Assembly: GCA_963782885.1 (NCBI GenBank)
Contig: CAWALL010000040.1
Coordinates: forward strand, 62,001-126,000
Direction of reading: 5' to 3'
Source: DATAOG01 sp963782885
Lineage (GTDB): Bacteria; Pseudomonadota; Alphaproteobacteria; Geminicoccales; Geminicoccaceae
Length of the DNA: 64,000 nucleotides
The position numbers and the translations under genes were made by a program. The notes under the pieces were generated by a model, which saw only the letters and a list, made by a program, of their open reading frames with translations, was not told the origin of the DNA and made no database searches. This document shows, one piece after another, positions 43,913 to 53,370 of the stretch (positions are counted from its first letter, which is position 1; the number at the start of each line of letters is the position of its first letter).

Positions 43913-44611
43913 ATGACCGACACAGCCAAACCATTGGCGCTGATTACCGGCGTAGGCCCCGGCACGGGCGCCGCGCTCGCGCGCCGCTTCGCCGAGGGCA
44001 ACTATCGCGTGGCGATGCTGGCGCGCAACGCCAATCGCCTTTCGGCGCTGGAGCGGGAGATCTCGAACTCGATCGCGGTGCCGTGCGACGTCAGCGATGC
44101 GGCAGCGCTGGAGCGAGTGGTCGCGCAGGTCGGCGACCCGAAAGTGGTCGTCCACAACGCGGTCGGCGGCGCGTTTGGCACCTTCGAGCAGATCGAAGCG
44201 GAGACGCTCCGGCGCAACTTCGAGATCAACACGATGGCGCTGTTCCACCTTGCTCGACTCATAGCACCGGCGATGGTGGCCGCCGGCGAAGGCGCCATCA
44301 TCGTCACCGGTAATACCTCGGCACAGCGCGGCAAAGCGAATTTTGCAGGTTTCGCGCCGACCAAGGCAGCGCAGCGCATCCTCGCCGAATTGCTCGCACG
44401 CGATCTCGGGCCCAAAGGCATCCACATCGCCTACCTCGTCGTCGACGCGGTGATCGACGTGCCCTGGCAGCGCGAGCGGCTGCCGGACGCGAAGGACGAC
44501 TTCTTCATCTCGCCCGCCTCAATCGCCGCCGAGGTCTTCCATCTCGCGCACCAGCCGAAGGACGCCTGGTCGTTCCTCGCAGAAGTGCGTCCCTTCCACG
44601 AGCCGTGGTGA
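43913..44611 (+). CDS. SDR-family protein, Tyr replaced
   Basis: 232 aa. The Rossmann motif is ITGVGPGTGAALARRFAEGN and the strand VVHNAVGGAFGTFEQ. The catalytic Ser is in GNTSAQRG; the YxxxK motif reads FAPTK, with Phe for Tyr. It belongs to the same branch as the 35522-36304 protein and ends RPFHEPW. It is coupled to a thioesterase fragment through an overlapping GTG. Possibly an NAD(P)-binding non-catalytic or altered-chemistry member. Confidence 0.83.
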   Translation: MTDTAKPLALITGVGPGTGAALARRFAEGNYRVAMLARNANRLSALEREISNSIAVPCDVSDAAALERVVAQVGDPKVVVHNAVGGAFGTFEQIEAETLRRNFEINTMALFHLARLIAPAMVAAGEGAIIVTGNTSAQRGKANFAGFAPTKAAQRILAELLARDLGPKGIHIAYLVVDAVIDVPWQRERLPDAKDDFFISPASIAAEVFHLAHQPKDAWSFLAEVRPFHEPW

Positions 44612-44880
44612 GCGTTGTGGGCGGCGAAACCAATGCCGCGCCGGACGGCCTGCAGCAGCTTCAGGCGATGCTGGATGGCGGCTTCAAGGCGCCGATCGGC
44701 CAAACGCTCGGCTTCGATCTGGTCGAGGTTGAGCGCGGACGGGTCGTATTCGAAGGCAAGCCCGACCGCAGCGTCTACAACCCGTTTGGCGCCGTCCATG
44801 GCGGCTATGCCGCGACGCTGCTCGACAGCGCCTGCGGGATCGCCACGCATTCCACGCCCGGTCCGGGCCGCGGCCCCGAG
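44608..44880 (+). pseudogene. PaaI thioesterase, 3' truncated
   Basis: GTG overlapping the SDR stop, then VSVVGGETNAAPDGLQQLQA. The hot-dog core reads YNPFGAVHGGYAATLLDSAC and GIATHS, and the family sequence stops there. What follows resembles an IS256-type end. The second half of the fold is missing. Confidence 0.7.
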
Positions 44881-44999
44881 ACGAGCCGCTGTGCGGCTAC
44901 GCCAGCCGCGCTCGGCGTGGACGCATGAGGTCGACCTCCGGCCGTTCAAGGAACCTTTCTCGGTCCCATTGACGCACGACAGAGCGGGCCCTCTCCGGG

Positions 45000-45090
45000 C
45001 GGCCGCTCGCGCGAGGGGCCCAGCCGGGCACCGCGGCGATCAGCGCCAGCTACACCACGCGGGGCGCGATTCCTGTCGGCACGGCATCCG
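45000..45090 (+). mobile_element. IS256-type 3' end remnant
   Basis: The stretch with GGCGATCAGCGCCAGCTACA and the following GCGGGGCGCGATT is repeated at 53022-53070 after the IS256 transposase remnant. No transposase is left here. It probably marks the insertion that truncated the thioesterase. Confidence 0.4.
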
Positions 45091-45177
45091 TACTGATCCG
45101 CTGCAGGGCGTGCACCCCGACCTGACTCGGGTGGTCGAGCGCGCGGGTCCCTAATCACGACCCAGGTCTTCCGGGGC

Positions 45178-45420
45178 CAGGCAGGTCCTGCGCACGCGTG
45201 AGCGCCAGGTCGAGCTGGTCGCGCGCGGCGCCAGCCAGACCATGCACTCGCGGCATCTCACCGGCCATGCCGTCGATCTGGTCGCGCTGGGTGGCGGCGA
45301 GATCAGCTGTAGTGAGAGAACTATGTCCGGGTCGCAGCCACCATGCAGGCCGCGGCGCGCGAGCTCGGAGTACCGGGTGCGCTGGGCTGGCTGCTGCGGC
45401 CGCAGGCTGAAAGAGAGGAC
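45178..45420 (+). pseudogene. M15-type peptidase (endolysin-like) remnant
   Basis: The plus frame reads RERQVELVARGASQTMHSRH and LTGHAVDLVALGGGEI, the zinc-binding SRHLTGHAVDL motif of M15/VanY or phage L-Ala-D-Glu peptidases. A second frame reads AATMQAAARELGVPGALGW. The start, the catalytic end and a continuous frame are missing. It is a likely relic of a prophage lysis gene. Confidence 0.5.
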
Positions 45421-45430
45421 TTGACAAAAC

Positions 45431-45444
45431 AGTTGATATCCACA
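45431..45444. promoter_or_regulatory. MarR operator at its own promoter
   Basis: AGTTGATATCCACA matches the perfect palindrome at 45987-46000 in its first ten bases. It directly follows a TTGACA (45421-45426) and is 11 nt before the marR ATG; no good -10 is seen. This is a likely autoregulatory site. Confidence 0.5.
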
Positions 45445-45454
45445 CATTGGAGCC

Positions 45455-45925
45455 ATGTCAGCGCAATCGGCACCGTCTCTCGAGGTGACCCGGATGGTCG
45501 GGGACACCTGCCTCTGTCTGGATGTCCAGCGGGCCAGCCGCGCCATCGGGCGGCGGTTCGACGAGGCGTTCCGGCCCCTCGGGCTGAACAACTGGCAATT
45601 CTCTCTGCTGATGGTGCTCAATCGTCCCACGCCTCCCACCATGAGCAGCTTGGCGGAGGATCTGGCGATGGACCGCACCACGACGACGGCGAACCTGAGG
45701 CCGCTCGAGCGCCGCGGGCTCGTGGAGGTCCGGCGCGACGAGCAGGACGCTCGCGTGCGGCGGATCGTTCTGACGGACGCTGGCCGCGCGGTGCTGGCCG
45801 AGGCCGTCGACCGCTGGCGCGCAGCCAATGACGCGGCCATCGCGAGCCTTGGCGGCACGGACCTCGCCGCGTTCCGATCTGCCCTACGGACCGTCGCCGG
45901 GGTCAGATCAGCAAGACGCGCGTAG
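45455..45925 (+). CDS. MarR-family regulator
   Basis: 156 aa. Winged-helix core: WQFSLLMVLNRPTPPTMSSL, AEDLAMDRTTTTANLRPLER and GLVEVRRDEQDARVRRIVLT, the recognition helix and wing. A Cys pair near residues 19-21 (CLCLD) could sense redox, though this is only a suggestion. It is the first gene before the SDR-RND-MATE set and probably represses itself and that set through AGTTGATATC-type sites. Confidence 0.92.
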   Translation: MSAQSAPSLEVTRMVGDTCLCLDVQRASRAIGRRFDEAFRPLGLNNWQFSLLMVLNRPTPPTMSSLAEDLAMDRTTTTANLRPLERRGLVEVRRDEQDARVRRIVLTDAGRAVLAEAVDRWRAANDAAIASLGGTDLAAFRSALRTVAGVRSARRA

Positions 45926-45986
45926 CCACTTCGGTTAGCCGATAGGGTTGCTAGCAACTTATCGTGTGGGGTTCTTCGGCCAGATC

Positions 45987-46000
45987 AGTTGATATCAACT
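45987..46000. promoter_or_regulatory. Perfect 14-bp MarR-type operator
   Basis: AGTTGATATCAACT lies 43 bp before the SDR start and overlaps the only reasonable -10 (TAATAT, 46000-46005). A second palindrome, GTTGCTAGCAAC, is at 45947-45958. Size and symmetry fit a MarR dimer site. Confidence 0.65.
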
Positions 46001-46043
46001 AATATCGCAACGCTGCGCCAGCCATCGAAGTGGAAACAAGCCC

Positions 46044-46850
46044 ATGACCGACCAGAAAGTCGTCCTGATCACCGGCGCCTCCTCCGGCATCGGTCGCGCC
46101 ACGGCCGAGCTCCTGACGAGCCGCGGCTATCGCGTGTTCGGCACCGTCCGCAACCCTGACACAGTGGCCCCGCTCCAGGGCGTCGAGCTGTTGCCGCTCG
46201 ATGTGCGGGACGACGGGTCGGTGCAGGCCGGCGTCGAGAGCGCTCTCAGTCGAGGCGGCCGGATCGACGTGCTGGTCAACAATGCCGGCTACACCGTCGT
46301 CGGCACCATCGAGGAGACGAGCCCGAGCGAGGCCCAGGCGCTCTTCGACACGAACGTGTTCGGTGTCCTGCGCATGGTGCGGGCCGTCCTGCCGGCGATG
46401 CGCCGCCAGGGCTCCGGCACGATCGTGAACACGAGCTCCGTTCTGGGCTTCCTGCCGGGGCCGTTCATGGGGCTCTACGCCAGCAGCAAGCATGCTCTCG
46501 AGGGCTTGTCGGAGTCGCTCGATCACGAGGTGCGCGGCTTCGGCATCCGCGTCGTGCTGGTCGAGCCCAGCTTCACGAAGACGCAGATTGGCGCCAATGC
46601 GATCCATGCCCGCCAGTCGATCGCGGCCTATGCAGGCACGTCGCGGCAGGTCTCGGACGCAGTCGCCGCCAAGATCGAAGGCGCTTTCGGCCCGGAGACC
46701 GTCGCCGCGGAAATCCTGCGCGCGATCGAGCGGCCCCACCGGATGCGTCGGCCGGTCGGCTTCGAGGCGCGGCTCTTGAGCAGGCTGCGCCGCTTCATGC
46801 CGGCCAGGCCGGTCGATCGGAGCGTCCGCAAGGCGTTCGCCCTGATCTGA
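46044..46850 (+). CDS. SDR-family oxidoreductase
   Basis: 268 aa, classical SDR: TGASSGIG cofactor motif, LVNNAGYTVVG, catalytic Ser in IVNTSSVLGFLPG and YASSKHALEG (YxxxK). Cytosolic, NAD(P)-dependent; substrate unknown. It is the first structural gene of the MarR-controlled efflux operon and ends 11 nt before the next frame. Confidence 0.92.
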   Translation: MTDQKVVLITGASSGIGRATAELLTSRGYRVFGTVRNPDTVAPLQGVELLPLDVRDDGSVQAGVESALSRGGRIDVLVNNAGYTVVGTIEETSPSEAQALFDTNVFGVLRMVRAVLPAMRRQGSGTIVNTSSVLGFLPGPFMGLYASSKHALEGLSESLDHEVRGFGIRVVLVEPSFTKTQIGANAIHARQSIAAYAGTSRQVSDAVAAKIEGAFGPETVAAEILRAIERPHRMRRPVGFEARLLSRLRRFMPARPVDRSVRKAFALI

Positions 46851-46882
46851 ACGCGTTCCCTGTGTCGAGAACGAGATCGATC

Positions 46883-47996
46883 ATGAACCACCGCAAGACA
46901 GTGCTCCTCGCCGCCACCGCGCTGGCCGCGGCGATCGGCCTCGGGTCGGCCGCAGCGATCAGCCTGGGATCGGCCGAGCCGGTCGAGAGCGACCCGCGTC
47001 AAGGACCGCCGCTCGTCCAGATCGCCATCGCAAAACCGGCTCAAGCCGCCGAGCGGGCGTTCACCGGCGTCATCTCCGCCCGGGTCCAGAGCAATCTCGG
47101 TTTCCGCGTCCCGGGCAAGGTGATCGAGCGGCTTGTCGATACCGGGGAAACCGTTCGCGCCGATCAGCCGCTCATGCGCCTGGATCCGACGGACCTCGAG
47201 CTCACCCTCGCGGCCAAGGAGAAAGCCGTCGCCGCCGCCCGCGCCCTCGCGGTCCAGGCGGCCGCCGACGAGGCCCGGCACCGCACCCTGCGCAAGTCGG
47301 GCTGGTCGACCCAACAGAAATACGACGAGGTCAAGGCGGCCCTCGATACTGCCAATGCGCAGCTGGCGGCGGCCGAAGCCGAGGCCGGGGTGGCGCGCAA
47401 CGAGGCCTCGTACGCCTTGCTGCTCGCCGACGCGGACGGGACCGTCGTCGACACCTTGGCCGAGCCCGGCCAGGTCGTCGCTGCCGGACAGACCGTGGTT
47501 AAGCTGGCCCATGTCGGGCCGCGCGAAGCGACGGTGAACCTGCCGGAGACGGTGCGACCGGCGATCGGATCGCCGGCGCAGGCCAGGCTCTACGGGGCGT
47601 CGTCCGCCGCTTCGCCGGCTCGCCTGCGGCAGCTCTCGGATGCCGCCGATCCGGCAAGCCGAACCTACGAGGCGCGCTACGTCCTCGAGGGCGAGGCCGC
47701 GCGGGCGCCGCTCGGGGCCACCGTCACCGTCCGGGTGGCGACCAACGAGGCGGGCGAAGCCGCGGAAGTCCCGATCGGCGCGCTCTACGACGACGGTAAG
47801 TCTACCGGCTTGTGGGTCCTGGATCCTACGACGTCCTCCGTCTCGTTTCACACTGTGCAGGGTCCGCCGGCTCGCCGCGGAGACCGCCATCGTCGACGGG
47901 GTTCGCACGGGCGAGCGTGTCGTGGCGCTGGGCGCCCACCTGCTCCACGAGGGCGAGCGCGTCCGGGTCGCAGAACAGATGGTCGCAGCCCAATGA
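46883..47996 (+). pseudogene. RND efflux membrane-fusion protein, frameshifted near its end
   Basis: MNHRKTVLLAATALAAAIGL is a signal-type hydrophobic start (an ATG 21 nt upstream is in frame). Features: GVISARVQSNLGFRVPGKVI, the alpha-hairpin (LAAKEKAVAAARALAVQ, LDTANAQLAAAEAEAG) and ADGTVVDTLAEPGQVVAAGQ. An extra G near 47865 shifts the frame. The natural end continues in the next frame as RRLAAETAIVDGVRTGERVV and stops at 47996, overlapping the permease ATG. As sequenced, the protein reads on into the permease frame. Confidence 0.85.
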
Positions 47997-50900
47997 CCGG
48001 CTTCAATCTCTCCGCCCTGGCGGTGCGCGAGCGCGCTGTCACCCTGTTCCTGATCCTCGCCGTCGCGACCGCCGGGGTCTACGCGTTCTTGCAGTTGGGG
48101 CGCGCAGAGGATCCGTCCTTCACGATCAAGGTCTTGACCGTCACGGCGGCCTGGCCGGGCGCGACCATCCAGGAGATGCAGGATCTCGTGGCCGAGCCGC
48201 TGGAAAAGCGCCTGCAGGAGCTGCGCTGGTACGACCGTGTCGAGACCATGACGCGGCCCGGCCTCGCCTTCATGACGCTCACGCTGAAGGACTACACGCC
48301 GCCGGAGGAGGTTCCCGAGCAATTCTACCAGGCACGAAAAAAGCTGGGTGATGAAGCCCGCAACCTCCCTGCGGGAGCCCTTGGCCCCTTCGTCAACGAC
48401 GAATACTCGGACGTCACCTTCGCCCTCTATGCCCTCGAGGCACCCGGGATGGCGCCGCGCCTGCTCATCCGGCAGGCCGAGACGATCCGCCAGCGCCTGC
48501 TGCACGTCCCCGGCGTCAAGAAGGTCAATATCCTGGGCGAGCGGCCGGAGCAGATCTTCGTCGAGTTCTCCTATCCGCGCCTGGTGTCCCTCGGCATCAG
48601 CGCGCGGGACATCTTCGCAGCATTGCAGGGCCAGAACACCATCACGCCGGCGGGGTCGATCGATGCCCAGGGACCGCAGGTCTTCGTGCGTCTCGATGGC
48701 GCCTATGACGATCTCCAGAAGATCGCCGACACGCCGATCGTGGCGGGCGGGCGCAACCTCAAGCTCTCGGACGTCGCCGAGATCCGCCGCGGCTACGAGG
48801 ACCCCGCGACCTTCCTGATACGTCACCAGGGCGAGCCCGCTCTCGTGCTCGGCGTGGTCATGCGGGAGGGGTGGAACGGGCTCGACCTCGGCGAGGCGCT
48901 CGAGACCGAGACGAAGGCCATCGCGGACAGCCTGCCGCTCGGCGTCGGCTTGAGCAAGGTGACGGATCAGGCGGTCAACATCCGTCAGGCCGTCGACGAG
49001 TTCATGCTCAAGTTCTTCATGGCGCTCGGCGTCGTGCTGCTGGTGAGCCTGATCAGCCTCGGCTGGCGCGTCGGCATCGTCGTCGCCGCCGCCGTTCCGC
49101 TCACCCTGGCGGTGGTCTTCGTCGTCATGCTGGATACCGGGCGCATGTTCGACCGCATCTCGCTCGGCGCCCTCATCCTGGCCCTCGGCCTGCTCGTCGA
49201 CGACGCCATCATCGCCATCGAGATGATGGTGGTGAAGATGGAGGAGGGCATGGACCGCATCCAGGCGGCGGCCTTTGCCTGGAGCCACACGGCAGCGCCC
49301 ATGCTCTCGGGCACGCTCGTCACCGTCGTGGGCTTCATGCCCGTCGGCTTCGCCCAGTCGAGCGCGGGCGAGTATGCCGGCAACATCTTCTGGATCGTGG
49401 GCTTCGCCCTCATCGCCTCCTGGGTCGTGGCCGTGGCGTTCACGCCTTATCTCGGCGTGAAGATGCTGCCCGCGATCGAGCCGGTCCAAGGCGGGCATGC
49501 CGCCATCTACGGCACCGTCAACTACCGTCACCTGCGCCGCGTCATTGCCTGGTCCGTCCGCCGCAAGTTCCTCGTCGCAGGTGCAGTGGTTGCCGTCTTC
49601 CTGCTCGCCGTCATCGGCATGGGTGTCGTGAAGAAGCAGTTCTTCCCGACATCCGACCGTCCCGAGCTGCTGGTGGAGGTGCAGATGCCGGAAGGCAGCA
49701 GCATCGAGGCGACGAGCGCTGCGGCCGACAAGGTCGAAGAGTGGCTCCGACAACAGCCGGAAGCCCGGATCGTCACCACGTATATCGGCCAGGGCGCACC
49801 CCGCTTCTTCTTCGCCTACAACCCCGAGCTGCCCGACCCGTCCTTCGCCAAGATCGTCATCCTGACGTCCGACGCCGAGGCGCGCGAAGTGCTCAAGGCG
49901 CGGTTGCGCGCCCGAGTCGCCGAAAACCTGGCACCCGAAGCGCGCCTGCGCGTCACCCAGCTCGTGTTCGGCCCCTACTCGCCATTCCCCGTGGCATTCC
50001 GGGTCATGGGGCCCTATCCCGAGATCCTGCGCGGCATCGCCGACCAGGTCGAGGCGGTGATGCGCGCCGATCCAAACACGCGCCAGGTCAACCAGGACTG
50101 GGGCGAGCGGTCGCCCACCGTCCGGTTCGTCCTCGATCAGGATCGCCTGCGGCTGATCGGCCTGTCACCCGCCGAGGCGGCGCAGCAGCTGCAGTTCCTG
50201 CTGACGGGCGTCACCGTCACGCAGGTCCGCGAGGACATTCGCACCGTCGATGTGGTCGCCCGCAGCGCCGGCCCCGAGCGCCTCGACCCCGCCCGGCTCG
50301 CCGACTTCACCCTCACGACCCGCGACGGGCGCATGATTCCGCTCGAGCAGATCGGCCGCACGGAGGTCCGGATGGAAGAGCCTCTCATGAAGCGGCGTGA
50401 TCGCACCCCCACGATCACCGTGCAGAGCGACATCGACGAGAGGCTGCAACCTCCGGAGGTCGCCGCCGAGATCCAGAAGGCCCTGCAGCCGATCGTGGCC
50501 AACCTCCCCGAAGGCTATCGCATTGAGACGGGAGGGCCGATCGAGGAGTTGGCCAAGGCCAACGCAGCGCTCGCCAAGATCTTCCCGATCATGCTCGTGC
50601 TGATGCTGGCGATCATCATGGTCCAAGTCCGCTCCTTCTCGGCCATGAGCATGGTGATGCTGACGGCACCCCTCGGTCTCGTGGGTGCCGTCCCGGCCCT
50701 GCTCTTGTTTCATCAGCCCTTCGGCTTCAACGCCATCTTGGCGCTGATTGGCCTCGCCGGCATCCTGATGCGCAACACGCTGATCCTGATCGGTCAGATC
50801 CGTACCAACGAAGAGCATGGCCTCGATCCCCACCACGCGGTCGTCGAGGCCACGGTGCAACGGGCGCGGCCGGTAGTCCTGACGGCCCTCGCCGCGGTCC

Positions 50901-51214
50901 TGGCCTTCGTCCCGCTCACCCATTCCGTGTTCTGGGGATCGCTGGCCTACACGCTGATCGGCGGCACGGCCGTCGGCACCGTCCTGACCCTGGTCTTCCT
51001 GCCGGCGCTCTACGCCATCTGGTTCCGTGTGAAGCCGGCGACTGTCACGACATCCGACGGCGCGGACCAGCCGATCCAGGACGTCTCGCCCGAGCCGGGT
51101 GCATTGGTTCCCGAGGCGACTGCCCAGGCCTTTGGGGCCGCCTGGCGGAGGCCGGCAGCCTGGACCCCGCCGTCCGTGGCTCGCTTTGGCGCCCCGCAGC
51201 CTGCAGCCGAGTAA
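47993..51214 (+). CDS. RND efflux permease (inner membrane)
   Basis: 1073 aa from MTGFNLSALAVRERAVTLFL. Twelve membrane segments and two large periplasmic loops. TM4 has LGALILALGLLVDDAIIAIE, with the Asp pair of the proton relay, and TM10-12 has LIGLAGILMRNTLILIGQIR. It resembles the heavy-metal/multidrug branch with a short C-terminus. It is normally started at an ATGA overlap with the fusion-protein gene; the upstream frameshift joins the two frames. It drives proton-coupled export with the fusion protein and an outer-membrane channel not encoded here. Confidence 0.93.
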   Translation: MTGFNLSALAVRERAVTLFLILAVATAGVYAFLQLGRAEDPSFTIKVLTVTAAWPGATIQEMQDLVAEPLEKRLQELRWYDRVETMTRPGLAFMTLTLKDYTPPEEVPEQFYQARKKLGDEARNLPAGALGPFVNDEYSDVTFALYALEAPGMAPRLLIRQAETIRQRLLHVPGVKKVNILGERPEQIFVEFSYPRLVSLGISARDIFAALQGQNTITPAGSIDAQGPQVFVRLDGAYDDLQKIADTPIVAGGRNLKLSDVAEIRRGYEDPATFLIRHQGEPALVLGVVMREGWNGLDLGEALETETKAIADSLPLGVGLSKVTDQAVNIRQAVDEFMLKFFMALGVVLLVSLISLGWRVGIVVAAAVPLTLAVVFVVMLDTGRMFDRISLGALILALGLLVDDAIIAIEMMVVKMEEGMDRIQAAAFAWSHTAAPMLSGTLVTVVGFMPVGFAQSSAGEYAGNIFWIVGFALIASWVVAVAFTPYLGVKMLPAIEPVQGGHAAIYGTVNYRHLRRVIAWSVRRKFLVAGAVVAVFLLAVIGMGVVKKQFFPTSDRPELLVEVQMPEGSSIEATSAAADKVEEWLRQQPEARIVTTYIGQGAPRFFFAYNPELPDPSFAKIVILTSDAEAREVLKARLRARVAENLAPEARLRVTQLVFGPYSPFPVAFRVMGPYPEILRGIADQVEAVMRADPNTRQVNQDWGERSPTVRFVLDQDRLRLIGLSPAEAAQQLQFLLTGVTVTQVREDIRTVDVVARSAGPERLDPARLADFTLTTRDGRMIPLEQIGRTEVRMEEPLMKRRDRTPTITVQSDIDERLQPPEVAAEIQKALQPIVANLPEGYRIETGGPIEELAKANAALAKIFPIMLVLMLAIIMVQVRSFSAMSMVMLTAPLGLVGAVPALLLFHQPFGFNAILALIGLAGILMRNTLILIGQIRTNEEHGLDPHHAVVEATVQRARPVVLTALAAVLAFVPLTHSVFWGSLAYTLIGGTAVGTVLTLVFLPALYAIWFRVKPATVTTSDGADQPIQDVSPEPGALVPEATAQAFGAAWRRPAAWTPPSVARFGAPQPAAE

Positions 51215-51236
51215 CCCATACCTCGAGGCGCTTCAC

Positions 51237-52709
51237 ATGACCGATGCACCACAAGCCGTGATGGGTGCACGCCAGAGCGGGCTCTCTCTGCGGGCAGCCG
51301 CTCATGCGAGAGGCGCTTCCACGTCGCCCAGCCGAGCAGCACCGCCCGGCGTCCTGTCCGGCCCGATCGCACCGACCATGCTCCGCCTCGCGTTGCCGAC
51401 GATCGTCGTGTTGGTGGTGCAGACGCTCGTCGGGGTGGCGGAGACCTACTTCGTGAGCTTCCTCGGCACCGAGGCCCTCGCCGGTGTGGCGCTCGTCTTT
51501 CCCGTGCTGATGCTCGTGCAGATGATGTCGAACGGCGGCATCGGCGGCGGGGTCGCCTCGGCGGTGGCCCGAGCGCTCGGCGCCGATCGCGACGCGGATG
51601 CCCAGGCGTTGGCCTGGCATGCCATGCTGCTGGCTTGTGGACTGGGGCTCCTGTTTACCGTCGGCGCGATCGCGGGCGGGCCGGCGCTGTATCGGGCGAT
51701 GGGCGGCACGGACGAGACGTTCGCCGCGGCGCTCACTTATTCGAATCTTGTGTTCGCAGGCTCCGTGCCGCTCTGGATCGTCGCATTGCTGTCCTCGGCT
51801 CTACGCGGCGCCGGAGACGTGCGGACGCCCGCGACCATCACCTTGGCCGGCGCTATCATTCTGGTCGCGTTGTCGCCGGCCTTGATCTTCGGCTGGGGGC
51901 CGCTGCCGCGGCTCGGAATCGCCGGCGCCGGAGCATCGGTGGTAATCTACTATGGGCTCGCGGCATCGATACTGATCGGTTACATGCGCTCGGGCCGCAG
52001 CCCGCTGCGGCTCTCCGCCGTGCGGCCAGACAGGCGTCTGTTCGCCGACATCCTGGGTGTCGGGCTCCTGTCGGCACTCGGCACGGTCCAGGTCAACGTC
52101 ACCGTCGCCTGCGTCACTGGCGTGGTCGGCCTGTTCGGTGCCGACGCGATCGCCGGCTACGGCATCGCCGCGCGGCTCGACTATCTGCAGATTCCGCTGC
52201 TTTTCGGCCTCGGCACCGCGGTGGTGATCATGGTCGGGATCAATGTGGGCGCCGACCAGATGGCGCGCGCGCGCCGCATCGCCTGGACCGGCGTGGCTAT
52301 CGCCGTCGGCTTCACCGAATCCCTCGGGCTTCTTGTCACGATCTTTCCGCACGCATGGTTGGGTTTGTTCAGCGACGAGCCTGGTGTCCTGGCTGTCGGC
52401 ACGCTTTATTTGCAGAACGTGGGACCTGCTTACGGCGCGATCGGCCTTGGCATGATGCTCTATTTTGCCAGCCAGGGCGCCAAGCGGGTGCTGTGGCCGG
52501 TTCTTGCCGGCACCGCGCGCATGATGGTCGCAGCGCTGGGCGGTTGGCTCGCCGTGGCTTGGCTCGGAGCTGACCTTTCGATGCTGTTTCAGATTGTTGC
52601 AGGGGCGGCGCTTTTGTTCGGCTGCATCACGTCCGCGGCCATGTTCGTTGGCGTGTGGGGCCGACGCCCGCATAGTAGCTTCAGGGCTCAGGCAGATGCG
52701 GTAAGGTAG
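51237..52709 (+). CDS. MATE-family efflux protein
   Basis: 490 aa from MTDAPQAVMGARQSGLSLRA, 22 nt after the permease. Twelve hydrophobic segments and MATE features: GPIAPTMLRLALPTIVVLVV, VAETYFVSFLGTEALAGVAL and the second-half repeat GLLSALGTVQVNVTVACVTG, GIAARLDYLQIPLLFGLGTA. It exports drugs or cations with Na+ or H+. The 40-residue N-tail is longer than usual. It is the last gene of the MarR operon. Confidence 0.92.
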   Translation: MTDAPQAVMGARQSGLSLRAAAHARGASTSPSRAAPPGVLSGPIAPTMLRLALPTIVVLVVQTLVGVAETYFVSFLGTEALAGVALVFPVLMLVQMMSNGGIGGGVASAVARALGADRDADAQALAWHAMLLACGLGLLFTVGAIAGGPALYRAMGGTDETFAAALTYSNLVFAGSVPLWIVALLSSALRGAGDVRTPATITLAGAIILVALSPALIFGWGPLPRLGIAGAGASVVIYYGLAASILIGYMRSGRSPLRLSAVRPDRRLFADILGVGLLSALGTVQVNVTVACVTGVVGLFGADAIAGYGIAARLDYLQIPLLFGLGTAVVIMVGINVGADQMARARRIAWTGVAIAVGFTESLGLLVTIFPHAWLGLFSDEPGVLAVGTLYLQNVGPAYGAIGLGMMLYFASQGAKRVLWPVLAGTARMMVAALGGWLAVAWLGADLSMLFQIVAGAALLFGCITSAAMFVGVWGRRPHSSFRAQADAVR

Positions 52710-52715
52710 CGGCCG

Positions 52716-53085
52716 TTGCGACTGCCGAGGCTCGCCATCCTGATGGACGAGGCTGAGACCGACGTCCTGGCCTACGTGGCCTTGCCGCCGACGCACCGGG
52801 CGAAACCGCACTCCGTCAGTCCGCTCGAGCGGCTCAACAGCCTGCCCTCGGGCCGCAGCGCGGGACCCTGGGGGCGAGATCAAGCGGTGCACCGACCTGG
52901 TCGGCATCTTCCCCAACGTGGCCGCCATCGCCCGCCTGGTCGGGGCGTCCGGCACGCCCGCTACGCCACCGTCAGCCTGCCAGCCCTGGCCGCCTGACCA
53001 ATCCGGCCCTGCCGGGCACGGCGGCGATCAGCGCCAGCTACACCAGGCGGGGCGCGATCATTGTCCGCATGGCATCGGTACCGAA
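52716..53085 (+). pseudogene. IS256-family transposase C-terminal remnant
   Basis: It reads LPRLAILMDEAETDVLAYVA and SVSPLERLN, then in another frame GEIKRCTDLVGIFPNVAAIA and RLVGA, and last ATVSLPALAA: the C-terminal end of IS256 transposases, frameshifted. The non-coding tail (53010-53085) is like 45000-45090. Confidence 0.65.
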
Positions 53086-53370
53086 TCGAGTGGTTCGATC
53101 CCTGCTTACTTCGCTTGAGCGCAGCACTTTCGAACCCGCAACCCAGCTGGCATCGCATAACCCATTGATCTGGCTGGCTTCTCACAACCGTACCAAAATG
53201 GCCGTGGTTCGGTTGCGTCAGAGAAAGGGGGCGAAGAGAGACAGGATATGGCCCAAAATGGGCTTCGGAGCCCGTCCCCGTGGTTCGGATAAATGAGTGG
53301 AAAGGCCGGCATTCTGCGCCGTTCCGGCCGCTGGCGAGACGAGGGAAAAGAATGTCCCAAATGGGGAGAC

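Noticed and set aside
45143..45957. Long minus-strand frame opposite marR
   Set aside because: Its Ser/Arg-rich text is the shadow of the clear MarR protein and the M15 relic on the plus strand.
46628..49753. A 1041-codon minus-strand frame opposite the efflux genes
   Set aside because: Rich in His, Asp, Arg and Gly with no family features; it mirrors the codon bias of the RND permease on the other strand.
46862..51214. A natural adaptor-permease fusion protein
   Set aside because: The normal end of the adaptor and the ATGA start of the permease are present in the neighbouring frame; one extra base explains the fusion.
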